Source of the DNA: Confluentibacter citreus | GTDB lineage: Bacteria; Bacteroidota; Bacteroidia; Flavobacteriales; Flavobacteriaceae | Length of the DNA: 64,000 bases | NCBI RefSeq assembly: GCF_002807055.1 | Contig: NZ_NIXN01000006.1 | Coordinates: forward strand, 1 to 64,000 | Reading direction: 5' to 3' | In this document: one piece after another, positions 44,167 through 53,809 of the stretch | Layout of the letters: every line of letters starts with the position of its first letter | Numbering within the stretch: the stretch's first letter is position 1 | Notes under the pieces: model-generated | Database searches by the model: none | What the model saw: the letters and a program-made list of their open reading frames with translations, nothing else | Told to the model about the DNA's origin: nothing | Made by a program: the position numbers and the translations under genes

Positions 44167-45558
44167 TTAAATATCGGCAGTATTATTTTTTATAACCTCA
44201 CCAAACCAAAGCGCTGATTTTTTAGGTGTGCGTTTTAAAGTTTTAAAATCTACATAATGCAAACCGAAACGTTTATCATAACCAGACGCCCATTCAAAAT
44301 TATCCATGAAAGACCACGCAAAATAACCTTTGAGTTTCACGCCCTCAGAAATAGCTTCTTGGCAGGCTTTTAAATAGCCTTGGTAGAAATCCAATCGTTC
44401 TTGGTCATTTACCTCTCCGTTAACAAGTTCATCATTATAAGCACAGCCATTTTCGGTAATATAAATATCTGGTTTATCGTATCGTGCATCTATCCATTGA
44501 AGCAATTTTTTACAGCCCCAAGGCACAACGGCCCAATTCATGGACGTGAGTTTCCAGTTGTCGTCTAAGGATAAATCCACATGTTGATCTTCTGAAATCC
44601 CGCCATTCCCATATACACTTTGTTCTTTTTTATTGCCGTCGTTATGGGCGGCATACATGGTGGTATAATGATTTAATCCGAAGAAATCGGACGTGCCTTT
44701 AATCATGTCCTTTTCTTCCGAAGAAAATTTAGGAAGTCGGTCGCCCAAACGTTCCTTCATCGTTTTTGGATAGTCTCCTTTATAAATAGGATCTGCAAAC
44801 CAAGCCAAGAAAAATTCAAGGGCTCTTTCGGCAGCTTCTTTATCTTCTTTACTATCGGTTAGAGGCTCTCTCCAATCACAATTATTGGTAATGCCAATTT
44901 TGCCGTTTTGATGGCTGTATTTATTTCTATAGATATGAACCGCTTTGGCATGCGCCAATATAAAATGATGACCCGCTAAATAAGGTTCAGATGTTGAAAT
45001 CCTTCCCGGTGCAAACACACCTTGACCGTAACCCAAAATGGAAGCCACCCAAGGTTCGTTTAAGGTAATCCAATTTTTAACACGGTCGCCAAAACGCTCA
45101 AAACACAAATCGGCATACGCAGCAAAGTAATGGGGTAGGGATGTACCCAACCAACCATCATTTTCCAATTGCAATGCCAGAGGTAAATCCCAGTGATACA
45201 AAGTCACCCAAGGCACAATATCCGCCTTTAATAATTCATCAATCAAATCGGAATAAAACTGAATACCTGCTTCATTAATTTTGTCTTTCCCAGTCGGCAT
45301 CACTCGTGCCCAAGCTATGGAAAACCGATAGGCTTTGACGCCCATGTTTTTCATGAGCTGGATGTCCTCCTTAAATGTATGATAGTGATCGCAAGCAATA
45401 TCGCCAGTTTCGCCATTATGTACTTTTCCGGGAATACTCGAAAAGGCGTCCCAAATTGACGGTCCTTTGCCATGTAATTTAGTGGCGCCTTCAATTTGGT
45501 AAGACGACGTTGCTGTACCCCATATAAAATCATTTGGAAATGTTTTCATCTGCATCAT
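44167..45558 (-). CDS. bglB: Glycoside hydrolase family 1 beta-glucosidase
   Basis: 463 residues, normal for GH1. The acid/base Glu168 is in TLNEPW and the nucleophile Glu369 in YITENGCAY. FIWGTATSSYQIEGA at the N-terminus and SFMDNFEWASGYDKRFGLHYVDF near the C-terminus complete the family pattern. No signal peptide, so it acts in the cytoplasm on imported beta-glucosides. Translation may start at Met1 or Met4 (MKTFPND). It begins 6 bases after the symporter gene. Confidence 0.95.
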   Translation of the reverse strand: MMQMKTFPNDFIWGTATSSYQIEGATKLHGKGPSIWDAFSSIPGKVHNGETGDIACDHYHTFKEDIQLMKNMGVKAYRFSIAWARVMPTGKDKINEAGIQFYSDLIDELLKADIVPWVTLYHWDLPLALQLENDGWLGTSLPHYFAAYADLCFERFGDRVKNWITLNEPWVASILGYGQGVFAPGRISTSEPYLAGHHFILAHAKAVHIYRNKYSHQNGKIGITNNCDWREPLTDSKEDKEAAERALEFFLAWFADPIYKGDYPKTMKERLGDRLPKFSSEEKDMIKGTSDFFGLNHYTTMYAAHNDGNKKEQSVYGNGGISEDQHVDLSLDDNWKLTSMNWAVVPWGCKKLLQWIDARYDKPDIYITENGCAYNDELVNGEVNDQERLDFYQGYLKACQEAISEGVKLKGYFAWSFMDNFEWASGYDKRFGLHYVDFKTLKRTPKKSALWFGEVIKNNTADI

Positions 45559-45564
45559 TATAAA

Positions 45565-47178
45565 TTATTCTACGGACTGTGCTAAACGTTTGGCATTTAA
45601 ATCGCTTGTAATGATATCCATTTTGGTTTTATCAAGAGGATATAACAACATGATACCCGCGGCGACAAAAGCAATGAGGGCGGGAATCCAACTCATAAGC
45701 ATCACCATACCAGGAAACGCCCCTTTAATGGCGACAGCATCCTGACCATCATAGAAATAAGCACCTAAAACCAGACCAATAATAGCACCCGCAATACCGC
45801 CACCAAATTTGGTTGCGAATGAGCCCGCAGAATAAATAAGACCGGTGGCTCTTCTGCCATTTTTCCATTCAGAAAAATCGGCTGCATCACCTAACATCAC
45901 AAAAAATAAGGTCGGTAATATAGCTGCAGCAAATTCAGACACCGTGCCAATAATGAATATGGCAGCTACATTATCTGGCTTACAAAATACTAGCAAGGCG
46001 TTTACGGCACCTGAAAAAATAAGGGCATAAATAAGTAAATTACGTTTTCCGAATTTTCTACTCAATTGAGCAGTGAAAAAGGCTCCTAAAATAGAGGCAA
46101 TCATTAAACCGACTAGATAAGTAGCGGATAATAATTGATCGTTTAAATAATGGGTAAAATAGATGACCACAATACCTTGTTTGATAGAATTATAGACATT
46201 AAACAGAAGCCCTATAATCAATAAAATAATCCAAGGTTTGTTTTTTATTAAGTCCTTGAAATCTTGTACTAAATCTGTTTTCTGGTCTTTTGGTGGTAAT
46301 ACACGTTCTCTCGTGGAATAAAATGTGATTAGCATCAATAAAGCAAGTATAGCGGACATCACATACATGGATTTGCTATAACCTTCTTTTTGGTTTATGA
46401 TGGATATATCTTCGGCTTTTAGATTTTTTTCGCCAGTCACGGTAAAGGAATAGGTGTTGCCTTTTTCCATTTCGAAACTTTTTCCATTTGTGGCTTCAAC
46501 ATCATTATTTTGCATGCTAGCATTATTCCATGCAAATAAGGCGATGCCATTATCAGTCTTGATATTCACATGTTCAATATTATCAGAAGCTGTTACACTC
46601 ACAGCATATGCATCTTCATCCAATTGGGAGATATCAATCGTTGGGTTGACATTGCCATAATACGCCACTAAAAACAGTAACGCCCCTTGAACGAGCATTC
46701 CACCTGCAAAAGCACCCACCATCCTAAAAGAGCCAATAGTGGTTCGTTCTTTATCATCGCCTGTCATCACAGCCATTAAGGCACCATAGGGAATATTATT
46801 GGCTGTATAAATTAATGTGAATAATATATAGGTGATATACGCATAAACAATTTTTCCGTTAGTCCCTAGCTCTGGACTTGTAAATAACAGAGAAAGAATA
46901 ACGCCTAAAGGAATGGCGGTCCATAAAATCCACGGCCTAAATTTCCCATATTTGGAGTTGGTGCGGTCACCAATAATGCCCATTAATACATCACTAATAC
47001 CGTCGCTAAACCGAGCCACCAACATTAAAACTCCAACGGTAATAGGGCTTAACCCAAAAACATCGGTATAAAAAATAAATAAAAACGTGGAAACACCTCG
47101 CCATGCTATGTTTGCCGCGCCATCGCCAAGCGCATAGCCAATTTTCTCTTTTAGGGAAACTCTATTGGTTAATTCCAT
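45565..47178 (-). CDS. GPH-type sugar:cation symporter (MFS) with extra periplasmic domain
   Basis: 537 residues, longer than the usual 450-480 of the glycoside-pentoside-hexuronide family. Family text includes LKEKIGYALGDGAANIAW, VARFSDGISDVLMGIIGDRTNSKYGKFRPW and PYGALMAVMTGDDKERT. Twelve membrane helices can be placed. An insertion of about 90 residues (about 177-268) lies between helices 5 and 6, hydrophilic and strand-rich, with NGKSFEMEKGNTYSFTVTGE. This suggests a periplasmic beta-sandwich. It probably imports beta-glucosides or glucose for the downstream GH1 enzyme, with the secreted mutarotase supplying anomers. Confidence 0.88.
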   Translation of the reverse strand: MELTNRVSLKEKIGYALGDGAANIAWRGVSTFLFIFYTDVFGLSPITVGVLMLVARFSDGISDVLMGIIGDRTNSKYGKFRPWILWTAIPLGVILSLLFTSPELGTNGKIVYAYITYILFTLIYTANNIPYGALMAVMTGDDKERTTIGSFRMVGAFAGGMLVQGALLFLVAYYGNVNPTIDISQLDEDAYAVSVTASDNIEHVNIKTDNGIALFAWNNASMQNNDVEATNGKSFEMEKGNTYSFTVTGEKNLKAEDISIINQKEGYSKSMYVMSAILALLMLITFYSTRERVLPPKDQKTDLVQDFKDLIKNKPWIILLIIGLLFNVYNSIKQGIVVIYFTHYLNDQLLSATYLVGLMIASILGAFFTAQLSRKFGKRNLLIYALIFSGAVNALLVFCKPDNVAAIFIIGTVSEFAAAILPTLFFVMLGDAADFSEWKNGRRATGLIYSAGSFATKFGGGIAGAIIGLVLGAYFYDGQDAVAIKGAFPGMVMLMSWIPALIAFVAAGIMLLYPLDKTKMDIITSDLNAKRLAQSVE

Positions 47179-47415
47179 TTAATAAGTTGGTTTTTAATTT
47201 CTGCCGAACGAAGTTAACAGAAATTTTAACATAATCAAGTGTTAATGGTTTATTGTGGGAAAAATTAGTTGACCAATAAAAGTTTTAAAATATTTTATAG
47301 GGTCAATTATTTTTTTAAATGAGCAAATTCAGATGAGGTCTTAAGGTTAATTTTACCATAACAAAAACCTGTTCACATTCAAAAATCATCAAAACATTAA
47401 TTTAATTATAATATT

Positions 47416-48051
47416 ATGGCAGAAATTAAAATTGAAAAAAAATCACCCATATGGCCTTGGATTTTGCTTGCTATTGCAGTAATAGCCATCATCGTTTATT
47501 TTGTGTATAACAATGAGGATAATCCTTCTATTTATGATAACGACACGAATAGCGAAATGAGAGACACTATATCCAATACTTACGATGATGGTTATCAATC
47601 AACAGCACCTTATGTGGGCTCTTCAAACGCAGTTCAGGAATTTGAAAATTCAATAATAGATTCAACTCGAATTGGTATCGATTCCACCTATACGAAAACG
47701 GCTATAGTAAATCTTGCAAAAGTTGTATCACTGAAAGCAGATCAACTTAATTTACAACCTTCTATTGCTTTAGAAAATTTGAAATACTATTCTGATCGAA
47801 GCAATGGAATGACTAATTCAGAGCTTCCGGAGAGTTCAGAAATTATAAATTTTAAAACTGTAAGCAAAGATATTGTTACCGTTTTAGAAACTATACAAAC
47901 CAAAAATTACCCTTCACTCCAAGACGAAGTATCTGAACTAAAAGAAGCATCTAGTAAAATAGATAATAATATAGCAACAAAGGAGCAACAGAGCACCATT
48001 CAAACTTTTTTTACAAAAGCTAAAAAAGTGGTAAACAATATGAACACTTAA
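47416..48051 (+). CDS. Single-pass membrane protein of unknown function
   Basis: 211 residues: a short cytoplasmic N-terminus, one membrane helix (about 13-32, WPWILLAIAVIAIIVYFVYN), then an acidic, disordered stretch and a helical C-terminal domain (about 90-211) with coiled-coil-like content (SELKEASSKIDNNIATKEQQ). I do not recognise a named family. It is 12 bases upstream of the PRC-barrel gene, so the two are likely co-transcribed, perhaps in envelope stress or photosynthetic-reaction-centre-type barrel storage roles that cannot be specified. Confidence 0.7.
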   Translation: MAEIKIEKKSPIWPWILLAIAVIAIIVYFVYNNEDNPSIYDNDTNSEMRDTISNTYDDGYQSTAPYVGSSNAVQEFENSIIDSTRIGIDSTYTKTAIVNLAKVVSLKADQLNLQPSIALENLKYYSDRSNGMTNSELPESSEIINFKTVSKDIVTVLETIQTKNYPSLQDEVSELKEASSKIDNNIATKEQQSTIQTFFTKAKKVVNNMNT

Positions 48052-48063
48052 ATAATTGATATT

Positions 48064-48735
48064 ATGGCTACAGAAAACAAAAAACACTTATATTATTTAA
48101 ACGAACTTTCGGACTATAAAATTGCGGATGGTTACCCCGATGTCAGAGGTTGGGATGTAAAGGACTTTGACAATCGAGTGATTGGTAAAGTCGATAATTT
48201 ATTAGTAAATCAAGATTCGCAGCGGGTGGTTTATTTAGATATTGAAGTTGATAAATCTATTATTGATGCAAATCATGATCCCTATGGTCGTCCAAATAAT
48301 GCGGAGTTTAAAGAGTTTGTTAATAAAGACGGTGAGAACCATATCATTTTACCCATTGGTTTGGTAGATTTAAATAGTGATTCCAAATATGTGTATACAG
48401 ATATTATAGATCATAGAACGTTTACCGAAACTAAACGGATTCGCAAAGGTGATATTGTTGGAAGAAATTATGAACGCATGGTCATGAGTTCCTACGGTAG
48501 AAAAACAGACAAAAAATCCTATAGCGAACCAGTTTTGGTTGATGAAGAAAATGTATATGGAAATAATTTAAATGAAGAGAAAATTAGAGAAATTGTAAGA
48601 GATGAAATGAGAACGTATCGAAGAGAGATGGATAACGATCATTCTTATAATAATTTAGTTGATGATAACGATTATTCCGATGATGATTCATTCTATGACA
48701 GACCTGAGTTTGATGATAATCGTTTTCAAAGATAA
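48064..48735 (+). CDS. PRC-barrel domain protein
   Basis: 223 residues. The PRC-barrel core is at about 25-75 (VRGWDVKDFDNRVIGKVDNLLVNQDSQRVVYLDIEVD), followed by a second barrel-like segment with HIILPIGLVDLNSDSKYVYTDII. The C-terminal third is charged and acidic (DDNDYSDDDSFYDRPEFDDN). No signal peptide; cytoplasmic. PRC-barrel proteins act as small scaffolds in several processes, and this type is widespread but uncharacterised in Bacteroidota. A strong terminator follows. Confidence 0.82.
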   Translation: MATENKKHLYYLNELSDYKIADGYPDVRGWDVKDFDNRVIGKVDNLLVNQDSQRVVYLDIEVDKSIIDANHDPYGRPNNAEFKEFVNKDGENHIILPIGLVDLNSDSKYVYTDIIDHRTFTETKRIRKGDIVGRNYERMVMSSYGRKTDKKSYSEPVLVDEENVYGNNLNEEKIREIVRDEMRTYRREMDNDHSYNNLVDDNDYSDDDSFYDRPEFDDNRFQR

Positions 48736-48749
48736 ACGAGTTTTTTTCA

Positions 48750-48791
48750 CACAAAAAAGGAGTTGATTATCAAATCAACTCCTTTTTTGTG
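48750..48791. terminator. Strong bidirectional intrinsic terminator
   Basis: A 19-bp perfect stem (48750-48768 with 48773-48791) around a 4-base ATCA loop, containing AAAAAAGGAGTTGATT and its complement with a T-run. It lies between the convergent PRC-barrel gene and thrC. Confidence 0.92.
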
Positions 48792-48855
48792 ATTCTATAC
48801 TAAATAAATAAAGTAACATTAACGGTTAAAAACCAAACCAGTTTTATCCCCTTAG

Positions 48856-50148
48856 CTATGCTAATAGAAATTTTTTTAAATCTTCATAAGTTGAAATTTT
48901 AACAGCCACTTTTTCTTTACCCATCACGGATTTAATTTGTTCTGGAAGGGTTTGTTTTTCTTTAATGACATCCTCAACCACATCTAAAAACTTGGTAGAA
49001 TGCGCTGTTTCTAAAAAGACACAATGTGCATTAGGGTGTTCTTTTAAATAGGATTTACAACCCAAATACCCAACAGCACCATGCGGGTCTGCAACATAAC
49101 CGTAATTATTATACATGTCTAGCATTGCTTCTTTAGTCTGACTATCAGTAAAACTGTATGACGATATGTTTTCTTTAAGTGCCTCAAAATTGTTTTTGTA
49201 AATTTCCTGTATACGAATAAAATTACTTGGTGCACCTACATCCATGGCATTACTTACGGTTTGAACAGAAGGCTTTGGTTCATATAATTGAGAAATCAAA
49301 TAACGAGTCACCACATTATTGACATTATTTGCGGCCACAAAATGATTTACGGGCAAGCCTAATTGCTGTGCCATCATACCAGCACAAATATTCCCGAAAT
49401 TGCCACTTGGCACCGAAAACACGATGTCTTCATATTTGTTGTGCAATTGTTTGTAAGCAAAAATAAAGTAGAACAATTGAGGCAACCAACGTGCCACATT
49501 GATCGAGTTGGCTGATGTTAATTGCATTTTGCCAGTTAAATTTTCATCCAAAAATGCTGTTTTAACCATCGCCTGACAATCATCAAATGTGCCATCAACT
49601 TCCAAAGCTTTGATGTTTTGTCCCAATGTGGTTAATTGCATTTCTTGAATATCGCTCACTTTTCCACTGGGGTAGAGTATAACAACATTAACCCCTTTAA
49701 CACCTAAAAATCCGTTTGCTACTGCACCGCCTGTATCACCAGAAGTTGCTACTAAAACCGTAACTTCTCTATCATTATTCTGATTGAAATAACCCAAGCA
49801 ACGTGCCATAAAACGAGCGCCTACATCCTTAAACGCCATGGTTGGCCCATGAAACAATTCGAGTGTTGAGATATTTTTATTTAATTCAACTACAGGAAAA
49901 TCAAAAGACAACGTTTCTTCAACAATCGTTTTTAAAACAGTTTCTGGGATGTCTGGTGACACAAATTGTTTAATAGCTTCAAACGCTATTTCTGAATGAG
50001 ATAAGTTATCAATATTCTCAAAGAAAGCTTTTGGAAGCGGCGTAATGCTTTCAGGAAAATATAGGCCTTTATCTGGCGCTAATCCTTTAATCACAGCATC
50101 TTTGAAAGATGTGTTTGGGGCTTTATGGTTTAGGGAATAATAGTTCAT
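48856..50148 (-). CDS. thrC: Threonine synthase
   Basis: 430 residues, PLP-dependent fold type II. The N-terminal LNHKAPNTSFKDAVIKGLAPDKGLYFPE is characteristic of ThrC, and the PLP lysine lies in GPTMAFKDVGARFMA (about 103-117). The glycine-rich phosphate loop is TSGDTGGAVANG. It converts O-phosphohomoserine to threonine. It is the last gene of the thrA-thrB-thrC operon, separated from thrB by a 140-bp gap that holds a palindromic repeat. Confidence 0.96.
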   Translation of the reverse strand: MNYYSLNHKAPNTSFKDAVIKGLAPDKGLYFPESITPLPKAFFENIDNLSHSEIAFEAIKQFVSPDIPETVLKTIVEETLSFDFPVVELNKNISTLELFHGPTMAFKDVGARFMARCLGYFNQNNDREVTVLVATSGDTGGAVANGFLGVKGVNVVILYPSGKVSDIQEMQLTTLGQNIKALEVDGTFDDCQAMVKTAFLDENLTGKMQLTSANSINVARWLPQLFYFIFAYKQLHNKYEDIVFSVPSGNFGNICAGMMAQQLGLPVNHFVAANNVNNVVTRYLISQLYEPKPSVQTVSNAMDVGAPSNFIRIQEIYKNNFEALKENISSYSFTDSQTKEAMLDMYNNYGYVADPHGAVGYLGCKSYLKEHPNAHCVFLETAHSTKFLDVVEDVIKEKQTLPEQIKSVMGKEKVAVKISTYEDLKKFLLA

Positions 50149-50176
50149 ATTTTTTGTAATTAGCTTTATAATATTA

Positions 50177-50287
50177 CGTCATTACGAGCGTAATAAAATG
50201 AAGCGTGGTAATCTTTTTATTTTAATCTCATTTTTAAAAATTAAACAGATTGCTTCATTACGCAAAAAAGCGTAATTCGCAATGACG
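50177..50287. repeat. Intergenic palindrome (CGTCATTACGAG... type) between thrB and thrC
   Basis: CGTCATTACGAGCGTAA on the left and GCGTAATTCGCAATGACG on the right form outer arms. Inside, AATGAAGCGTGGTAATCT faces AGATTGCTTCATTACGC. The overall form resembles the widespread dispersed CGTCATTGCGAG elements and could fold in the thr mRNA between two cistrons. Confidence 0.8.
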
Positions 50288-50290
50288 GTC

Positions 50291-51211
50291 TTAAAGAATC
50301 TTAATGCCTCCACTGTTGATCTTTGACACATGAATGTCAAAATCAATGCCTGTATTTGAATATACATGTTTCATAGCATCTTTCACATTGTTAGCAGTTT
50401 CAATACCTTTATTCAAAGTAAAAATTGATGGTCCTGAACCTGAAATACCACAACCCAAAGCTCCTGCTTTCAAAACAACAGTTTTCACATCATTGTAATA
50501 TGGAATCAATTTACTTCTATAGGGTTCGATAATAGCATCGTGAAGTGACTTTTGCATCAATTCATAATTACTAGTATGCAGAGCGTGTATCAAACTTCCA
50601 AAATTTGCCCATTGGGTAATGGCATCGCTTAGCGGAATGTCTTTAGGTAAAATGGCTCTGGCTTCAGATGTTTTTATTTCAATTTGTGGATGAATGATCG
50701 TGGCATATAAATCATCTGGCATTGGGATTTCCAATATTTCCAAAGGATTTACACTTTTCACTAATGTAAAACCACCAAACATGGCAGGAGCGAGGTTATC
50801 GGCATGTTCACATTTACTCGCCAAAGCTTCACCTTTAATGGCGAATGCGGTTAGTTGCGTTTTGTTATAAGGTCGTCCTAAAAGTTCGTTCATACCAAAC
50901 ACACTGCCTACTGCACTTGCCGCACTGCTACCAATACCGCTTCCTGGTTTGATGTTTTTATAGATTTCAATTTCAAAGCCACAATCAGGTTTTAAAGCAT
51001 CATACATAGCCAAAGCCGAAACGCCTGCTACATTTAATTCCGCTTCGTAAGGCAAATCGAATCCTTCTATTTTAGTAATATAAATGCCTCTTTTGTCTAT
51101 TTTTCTAATCACCATCACATCTCCAACACTGTCTAAACAGAAGCCTAAGACATCAAAGCCACAAGCCACATTGGCAACGGTTGCTGGAGAAAATATTTTT
51201 ATTTCATTCAT
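50291..51211 (-). CDS. thrB: Homoserine kinase
   Basis: 306 residues of the GHMP kinase family. The ATP loop is PGSGIGSSAASAVGSVFG (about 88-105), and the N-terminal FSPATVANVACGFDVLGF and C-terminal GCGISGSGPSIFTL motifs are present. It phosphorylates homoserine. It is the middle gene of the thr operon. Between it and thrA lies a short palindrome (about 51219-51282). Confidence 0.96.
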   Translation of the reverse strand: MNEIKIFSPATVANVACGFDVLGFCLDSVGDVMVIRKIDKRGIYITKIEGFDLPYEAELNVAGVSALAMYDALKPDCGFEIEIYKNIKPGSGIGSSAASAVGSVFGMNELLGRPYNKTQLTAFAIKGEALASKCEHADNLAPAMFGGFTLVKSVNPLEILEIPMPDDLYATIIHPQIEIKTSEARAILPKDIPLSDAITQWANFGSLIHALHTSNYELMQKSLHDAIIEPYRSKLIPYYNDVKTVVLKAGALGCGISGSGPSIFTLNKGIETANNVKDAMKHVYSNTGIDFDIHVSKINSGGIKIL

Positions 51212-51218
51212 TTGTTTT

Positions 51219-51282
51219 AGATATGAGAGAATAGATATGAGAAGATAGTATCTTTATTCTTTTTTCTCTATTCTCAAGTCTT
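51219..51282. repeat. Short palindrome between thrA and thrB
   Basis: GAGAATAGA on the left and TCTATTCTC on the right, within GATATGAGAGAATAGATATG and TTTTTTCTCTATTCTCAAG. It lies directly after the thrA stop and may act as an RNA processing or partial termination signal. Confidence 0.55.
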
Positions 51283-51283
51283 T

Positions 51284-53728
51284 TTAGTCGTTTCCAATTC
51301 TAATTATATCAGCAAATAATCCAGAGGCAGTCACTTCGGCGCCTGCACCAGCACCTTTAATAATCATGGGTTGTTCTGGATAACGTTGTGTGTAAAACAT
51401 CACAATGTTATCTTTTCCTTTGAGATTATAAAACGGATGGTCGCTAGGAATTTCTTGTAAACTCACGCTCGCTTTGCCATTATTAAGTTGCGCCACATAT
51501 TTTAACTGACAACCTTTTGCTTTTGCTGAAGCATATAGTTTTTGATAATGTGCTTCGTCATTAATAAGCGTTTGATAAAAATCATCAACAGAGTCACTTT
51601 TTAATCCAGCTTCAGATAAAAAAGGCGTATTAGAAATATCTTCCAAATTCATTTCCATGCCACTTTCACGAGCGAGAATCAATATTTTTCTAGCTACATC
51701 CACACCGCTTAAGTCAATTCTGGGATCTGGCTCTGTATAACCTTCCTTTGCGGCCTGTTTAACAACATCATAAAACTTCGTGGTGTCATTAAAATTATTG
51801 AATACAAAGTTTAAACTTCCTGATAACACGGCATGGATGGAAGTAATTTTATCTCCAGAAGCTATTAAATTGCTTAATGTTTGAATGATGGGCAAACCTG
51901 CACCCACATTGGTTTCAAACAAAAACGGCGCATTGTATTTTAACGATAAGCGTTTTAATAGTTTGTAGTTTTCATAATCACTAGAACATGCGATTTTATT
52001 ACAAGCAACCACCCCAATGCTTTGACGTAAGTATTTAGCATATAGTTCAGAAACATCTTTATTTGCGGTGACATCCACAAAAATACTGTTACGAAGGTTT
52101 AAGGATTTTGTTCCCTCAAAAAAGCCCTCTAAAGTTGCTTTTTCGCCGGTTACTAATTGTTCTTTCCAATTGCTTAAATCGATGCCTTCTTCATTAAAAA
52201 TCATGTTTTTGGAATTGGATAAACCAGTAATCCGTAAATTGATTTTTAAGTTTTCTTTTAAATATTTACGCTGTTGTTTTATTTGCTCAACCAATTTCTC
52301 ACCCACGTTACCAACGCCAGTAATGAATACGTTTAATTGTTTTGTTTTTGATTCGAAAAATTGCTCATGCAAGGTGTTAAGTGCTTTTTTTACATCACTT
52401 TGTAATATCACTGCTGAAATATTTTTCTCTGATGCTCCTTGCGCTATGGCCCTAATATTTATATTATTCTTTCCTAAAGAGCTGAACATTTTCCCACTGA
52501 TGCCTTGATGGTTTTTCATGTTATCACCAACCAATGCGATAATGGATAAATCCTTTTCAACAATAATAGGGTCAATTTTATTTAAAGCAATTTCATTTTC
52601 AAAAGTAGCATCAATAGCGCTTTTAGCCAGTTCGGCATCATTTTCATCTATTCCCAAGCAAATGGAATGCTCCGACGATGCTTGCGTAATTAAAATAACA
52701 TTGATTTTTTCTTGTGATAAGGTTTCAAACAAACGCTTAGAAAAACCAGGGATCCCAATCATGCCACTACCTTGCAATGTTAATAAAGCAATGTTGGAAA
52801 TGTTACTAATACCTTTAACTGGAGACGTTGTATTGGTTTCATCATTAGAAATAATCGTGCCGACCGCTTCTGGATCTAACGTGTTTTTAATATGAATGGG
52901 AATATTCAAATTTAAAACAGGCTGAACTGTTGGGGGATATAACACCTTGGCACCAAAATGGGATAATTCCATCGCTTCTTGGTACGATATTTTCTCAATC
53001 GGGTATGCTTGTTTTACCAATTTCGGGTTTGTGGTAAACATACCACTAACATCGGTCCATATTTCAAGTTGTTGTACTTTTAAGGCAGCGGCTACGATAG
53101 AGGCCGTGAAATCCGATCCACCACGACCAAGTGTTGTTTGTTCCCCTAACTGCGATTTAGAAATAAATCCCGGTATGATGGTTATTTTTTGAGTTACATT
53201 GCGAAAATAATCTTGTATATTTTTGTTGGTAATGTTATAATTCACCTCCGCTTTGGTAAAATTGGAGTTTGTAATGATCAATTCTTGAGAATTTTTGCAT
53301 ACTACAGACATACCACGTTGTTTCATGGTTTCGGCAATGATGAATGATGATAACAGTTCACCAAAACTGACCAACTTATCAGATGTTTTAGGCGATAGTT
53401 CATTAATTAAATAAATGCCATCCAACAAATTTTTAAGGGCATTTAAATCCGTTTCAACATGTTCTTTAAGGGATTTGCCATTATTCGGGTTTAATTCCTC
53501 TATGATAGCAACATGAATATCTTTTATCAAGCTGAATGTGTTTAGATACCCAATATCCTTATTTTGAGCCTGTTTTCCAGCTAACAGTAATTTATCAGTA
53601 ATACCGCCTACAGCTGAAACAGTACCTATGATGGAATCGTTTTTAGAGACATTCTCTAAAATACTTATGACGTTATTGATATTTTTTGCAGAACCTACAG
53701 AGGTTCCACCAAATTTTAAAACCTTCAT
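51284..53728 (-). CDS. thrA: Bifunctional aspartokinase / homoserine dehydrogenase I
   Basis: 814 residues, the expected length for the fused enzyme. The aspartokinase begins MKVLKFGGTSVGSAKN, with TTLGRGGSDFTASIVAAAL at about 190-210. A regulatory ACT region lies at about 300-450 (GSGMIGIPGFSKRLFETLSQ and IALVGDNMKNHQGISGKMFS). The homoserine dehydrogenase starts at about 460 with VFITGVGNVGEKLVEQI and contains NVGAGLPIIQTLSNL and EPDPRIDLSGVDVARK. The gene is preceded by a Thr-rich leader peptide, so feedback by threonine is probable at both enzyme and transcript level. Confidence 0.97.
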   Translation of the reverse strand: MKVLKFGGTSVGSAKNINNVISILENVSKNDSIIGTVSAVGGITDKLLLAGKQAQNKDIGYLNTFSLIKDIHVAIIEELNPNNGKSLKEHVETDLNALKNLLDGIYLINELSPKTSDKLVSFGELLSSFIIAETMKQRGMSVVCKNSQELIITNSNFTKAEVNYNITNKNIQDYFRNVTQKITIIPGFISKSQLGEQTTLGRGGSDFTASIVAAALKVQQLEIWTDVSGMFTTNPKLVKQAYPIEKISYQEAMELSHFGAKVLYPPTVQPVLNLNIPIHIKNTLDPEAVGTIISNDETNTTSPVKGISNISNIALLTLQGSGMIGIPGFSKRLFETLSQEKINVILITQASSEHSICLGIDENDAELAKSAIDATFENEIALNKIDPIIVEKDLSIIALVGDNMKNHQGISGKMFSSLGKNNINIRAIAQGASEKNISAVILQSDVKKALNTLHEQFFESKTKQLNVFITGVGNVGEKLVEQIKQQRKYLKENLKINLRITGLSNSKNMIFNEEGIDLSNWKEQLVTGEKATLEGFFEGTKSLNLRNSIFVDVTANKDVSELYAKYLRQSIGVVACNKIACSSDYENYKLLKRLSLKYNAPFLFETNVGAGLPIIQTLSNLIASGDKITSIHAVLSGSLNFVFNNFNDTTKFYDVVKQAAKEGYTEPDPRIDLSGVDVARKILILARESGMEMNLEDISNTPFLSEAGLKSDSVDDFYQTLINDEAHYQKLYASAKAKGCQLKYVAQLNNGKASVSLQEIPSDHPFYNLKGKDNIVMFYTQRYPEQPMIIKGAGAGAEVTASGLFADIIRIGND

Positions 53729-53809
53729 TTTTAATGAATTATAGTTTAAATAAATATTTTAAGAAGATGTAATTTTGATAATTACACAAATGGGCCGGAG
53801 AAAAATATA

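Noticed and set aside
52068-52508. 146-codon plus-strand ORF antisense to thrA
   Set aside because: Shadow frame of the highly conserved thrA coding sequence.
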